Origin: Adenanthera pavonina
Taxonomy: Eukaryota > Streptophyta > Magnoliopsida > Fabales > Fabaceae
Length of the DNA: 64,000 nt
NCBI GenBank assembly: GCA_026686845.1
Contig: JAIVEN010000019.1
Span: forward strand, 33,236,501-33,300,500
Direction of reading: 5' to 3'
Positions 61,282 through 64,000 of the stretch are shown here, piece by piece; position 1 is the first letter of the stretch; each line of letters opens with the position of its first letter. Under the pieces are notes generated by a model. The model saw only the letters and a list, made by a program, of their open reading frames with translations, did no database searches and was not told where the DNA came from. The position numbers and the translations under genes are program-made.

Positions 61282-62424
61282 GGAAAATCCCACATCTTGA
61301 CCTCCCAACAAAATTATTTCTCAAAGAGAATTTACAATAATTGAAATCCTCAAAAAAGAACTTAAATAAAACAAATATAATTGTTTGACCAAAATACTCA
61401 TCTTATCCCCCTTTACTCCTTACATGCTCGTGACATCACCTAAGGTCTAGTTGTTGGAGACGTCATCAGAACTCTAGCCGCCGACAACCAACACTAGTGT
61501 CAGGATAGTGAAATATTTTTACGTGGAAGAATAGTTATTATCACTTGGGTAAATAGTTATCGCCACTTGAAAAAATAATTGTCACCATCGAGAAAATTAG
61601 TTATTTTAACTTGAAAAATCAGTTATATCCAAATATGAGATTTTCCCAAACTAAATGAGGATAACCAATTTTTTAAGCAGAATAAATTAATTATCCAAGT
61701 AAAATAAATTAATTTCTCAAATGGGGATAATTAAATTTTCAAATAGAGATAATTAATTTTCTAAGTGAAAATTAATTTTCCAAGTAAAGATAATTAATTT
61801 CTTAAATGGAGGTAATTAATTTTTCAAGTGGAGATAATTAATTTCCCAAGTGGAGATAATTGATTTCATGAGTGGAGATAACTAATTTCCCCAATGGCAA
61901 TAACTATTTTCCTAAGTTGGGATATTTCACTATTTTGGCACTTCGGCATGGATGCCAATCGCCGGTGACTGGAGCTCCGGTTATGTCTCTAGATGGAGAT
62001 AACTAATCTCTCAAATGGGGATAACTAAATTTTTAAGTAGAGATAACTAATTTGTCAATTGAAAAAATTAATTTTCCAAGTGAAGATAACTAAATTTCTA
62101 AGTGGGGATAATTAATTTTCCAAGTGTTGATAACTAAATTTTTAAGTGAAGATAATTAATTTTTTAAATAAAGATAACTAATTTTTCAAGTGACAATAAT
62201 TAATTTCTCAAGTGGTAATAATTATTTTTATTAGTGAGGATATTTGGATCTCGGTGACGTTGCCAATGCTAGTGAGATAGGGAGGAAAGGGGGAAGGGAG
62301 AATTAGTCAAACAATTATACTTTTTTTTTACTTATATATAACCACCTAGATCATTTTTTGAGGATTTTAATTATTGTAGGTTATTTTTAGGGAATACTTT
62401 TATTGAAATGTCCTGGGATTTTCC
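61282..62424. mobile_element. 1.1 kb element with ~140-bp TIRs and internal minisatellite
   Basis: The left arm starts GGAAAATCCCA and contains ACAATAATTGAAATCCTCAA and TATAATTGTTTGAC. The right arm carries their complements and ends TGGGATTTTCC. Between the arms (about 61545-62240) a degenerate unit close to AAGTGGAGATAATTAATTTTC recurs some 25 times. There is no coding potential, so it is non-autonomous. Long TIRs suggest a Mutator-like relative, but no 9-bp duplication was found. Confidence 0.72.
61545..62240. repeat. Degenerate ~22-bp minisatellite
   Basis: Repeated words such as GATAATTAATTTTCCAAGTG and GATAACTAATTTCTCAAGTG occur across the block with drift in length and sequence. It is the core of the surrounding inverted-repeat element. 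Confidence 0.85.
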
Positions 62425-63207
62425 CATTTCATTATATATATATATATATATTTAGCGCTGCAAGGTACTGTTCATTTTTTTTTTCTTTGGAAAAAGTTCA
62501 TTTTCTTTTTGTTGGGAAATCAATGTCAAATTTCGTTTTCTTTTTTTAATCAGAACAAGCTAACAACGACTCGGTAGAAGTTAGTTCTTCTTTCTGCTAG
62601 CGCTGTTGGTTCCTCTCTTTCTTTGTTTTATCATATATATAAATGGTGTGGAATGGGATCCGGAGACAAACCCTTCCCTTCAAAATGATCTTTTATTTTT
62701 GGACACTGCATTTGATAACTAGATGATGGCTTGGGAACGGAAAGGACATTTTACTAAAGGAAGATTGAATTAATATATGACGAATTCATTCCCTCCAAAA
62801 ACCTTCAATATATATATATGACGATATCTTTTAGATGATCGGCTTGAATTTGAGCAAAGGCATTCAATTATTTGCAGAGAAATTATCAGTCACAAAGCAT
62901 ACTCTTTATTGTTAATCATAAAAGGAAGATGTTCAGTTGATCCACTCATGCCTGGAAAATTGACAAGCTCTCAGATATATATCTAATGTTTAAATTGAAT
63001 CTTGCATGTGATATATAAGTCTCAGTGTGTACACTCAGTTGATCAGGAAATAATAAATAAGTCATCAGTTGCAAAGTGATACAAAGTTGATTATATATAT
63101 ATATATATTTACTGAAGCAACTTCCCTAATCAACCATGACAAGAATACACAAATTAATTACGTATACGTACTAAAAGGAGTTAATCATCACCACATGACT
63201 AGCTTAA

Positions 63208-64000
63208 TTAGCCAAATGTTTTCTCGCTACTATAGCACATATATAGAAATCCATCATCGTCCTTGTAAGATTCATACACGGAATCCATTCCACTTGCTGT
63301 AATTAAGTCAAAGTCATTAATGATATAAAATAGATGGTTTTAAGACAACATGACTACTATTTACGTACAGAGATTTGATGAAAATTAAGTGCGTTTACCG
63401 GTCTGGGGCAACGTGTTCTTCACAAAGATAAAGAGAGCTTTTCCTGGATTCAAACGTAGCCTCCTGCTTAAAATATGTATAAACTGTCCAACAGACATAT
63501 CTCGAGGAACCAGATATCTAAAAGAATAAAAGTACAAGAAGATCTATATCAGGTCCTCCTTAACACAACATATATAATGCTTAGACTTAACAAAATTTTC
63601 CAGCAGCTAGCTAGTATTTGTTGTCTTCACTACCAGTTCTGAGTTCTGACTCACTCAGTACTCCAACACATGAAAGGGATTCACACAAATAAAAAAATAG
63701 TTGAACTACAGGAAGAACAAGCAAAGGTTTACAAAAAAGGGAGATTTCATATTATTCTATCAGTCTGCACCATTCACATATGCACCGAATTGGGACTTTA
63801 AAAGTAACCAGGACACAATCAGAAGCTATATGTGCCCAAAGGAATATGATTGAGATGTGAGACTCTGCAAATGTTAATAAATCATTGAAATAAACTCTTG
63901 GAACCCAAATTCAGGTGAATAACTACAACATAATCAAAAGTCAGAACTTACTTCTTCTTGTCCAATTCAGGGAGGTCTGTGTTCGAATACTTCTCAATGA
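63208..64000 (-). CDS. ATG8I: ATG8i-type autophagy protein, 3' part (partial)
   Basis: ATG8 is a ubiquitin-like protein joined to phosphatidylethanolamine on autophagosome membranes and is the docking site for cargo receptors. Three exons are visible: beyond 64000 to 63952, 63517-63399, 63296-63208; the 5' exons lie outside the window. The protein reads EKYSNTDLPELDKKK, YLVPRDMSVGQFIHILSRRL, GKALFIFVKNTLPQT, SVYESYKDDDGFLYMCYSS and ends EKTFG-stop. Ending exactly at the conjugated glycine, with no residues after it, marks the ATG8h/i clade, which should not need ATG4 cleavage before conjugation. The wording matches Arabidopsis ATG8i (At3g15580, from memory). It lies head-to-tail with the CAMTA-like gene, 3.1 kb upstream of that gene's ATG. 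Confidence 0.94.

Larger units (their letters stand above)
60150..63207. other. Intergenic between CAMTA-like and ATG8i genes
   Basis: It holds the CAMTA-like leader and promoter, AT tracts, an inverted-repeat element with an internal minisatellite (61282-62424) and the 3' UTR side of the ATG8i gene. Short open frames at 60221 and 61109 carry nothing recognisable. Confidence 0.5.

Noticed and set aside
62468..62500. T-run flanked by GTTCATTTT
   Set aside because: The insert lacks the RGCCAA core and the flanks are low complexity.

Overview
The window is nuclear DNA of a eudicot plant. The evidence is AT-rich intergenic DNA, split genes with GT-AG introns and plant-specific gene families (kinesin-12/POK, a CAMTA transcription factor, a WAK-type galacturonan-binding protein, a plant ATG8i), plus plant LINE, Helitron and MITE debris. 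A rosid is plausible, but I cannot name the species. The coding models below were assembled by hand from splice sites and reading-frame continuity; none has been compared with transcripts.

Layout. 1-1500: GC-rich minisatellite, then AT-rich DNA. 1500-7840 (+): a probable non-coding first exon, a long interval holding a 2.1 kb foldback repeat, then a nine-exon Ulp1/C48-type cysteine protease gene. 7841-10049: two small repeats and a MITE-like inverted-repeat element. 10050-20448 (-): a complete 21-exon importin-beta gene (1095 aa). 20449-25400: gene-poor DNA with small retro-insertions and a Stowaway-like MITE. 25401-30097 (-): a 5'-truncated, decayed L1-type LINE with a 14-bp target-site duplication. 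About 30697-35117 (+): a decayed Helitron Rep/helicase. 35118-39714: repeats and an unrecognised exon-like segment. 39715-40687 (+): a two-exon, kinase-less WAK-like extracellular protein. 43028-54692 (+): a complete 34-exon POK-class kinesin-12 (2272 aa). 56243-60149 (-): an eight-exon CAMTA relative (387 aa) that stops where the TIG domain should begin. 63208-64000 (-): the 3' part of an ATG8i-type gene that runs off the window.

How they relate. From memory, importin - WAK-like - POK matches the Arabidopsis order At3g17340 - At3g17350 - At3g17360, so the core looks like an old conserved block stretched here by the LINE and Helitron. The genes do not form a pathway: nuclear import, cell wall, cytokinesis, transcription and autophagy.

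The observations most worth a second look are the CG-1-only CAMTA gene, which lacks every calmodulin-binding part although its exons stay in frame; a cluster of tiny insertions made of a T-run plus GGCCAA, each flanked by a direct repeat, which look like extreme truncations of a LINE 3' end; the foldback repeat; and a GC-AG intron in the kinesin gene.
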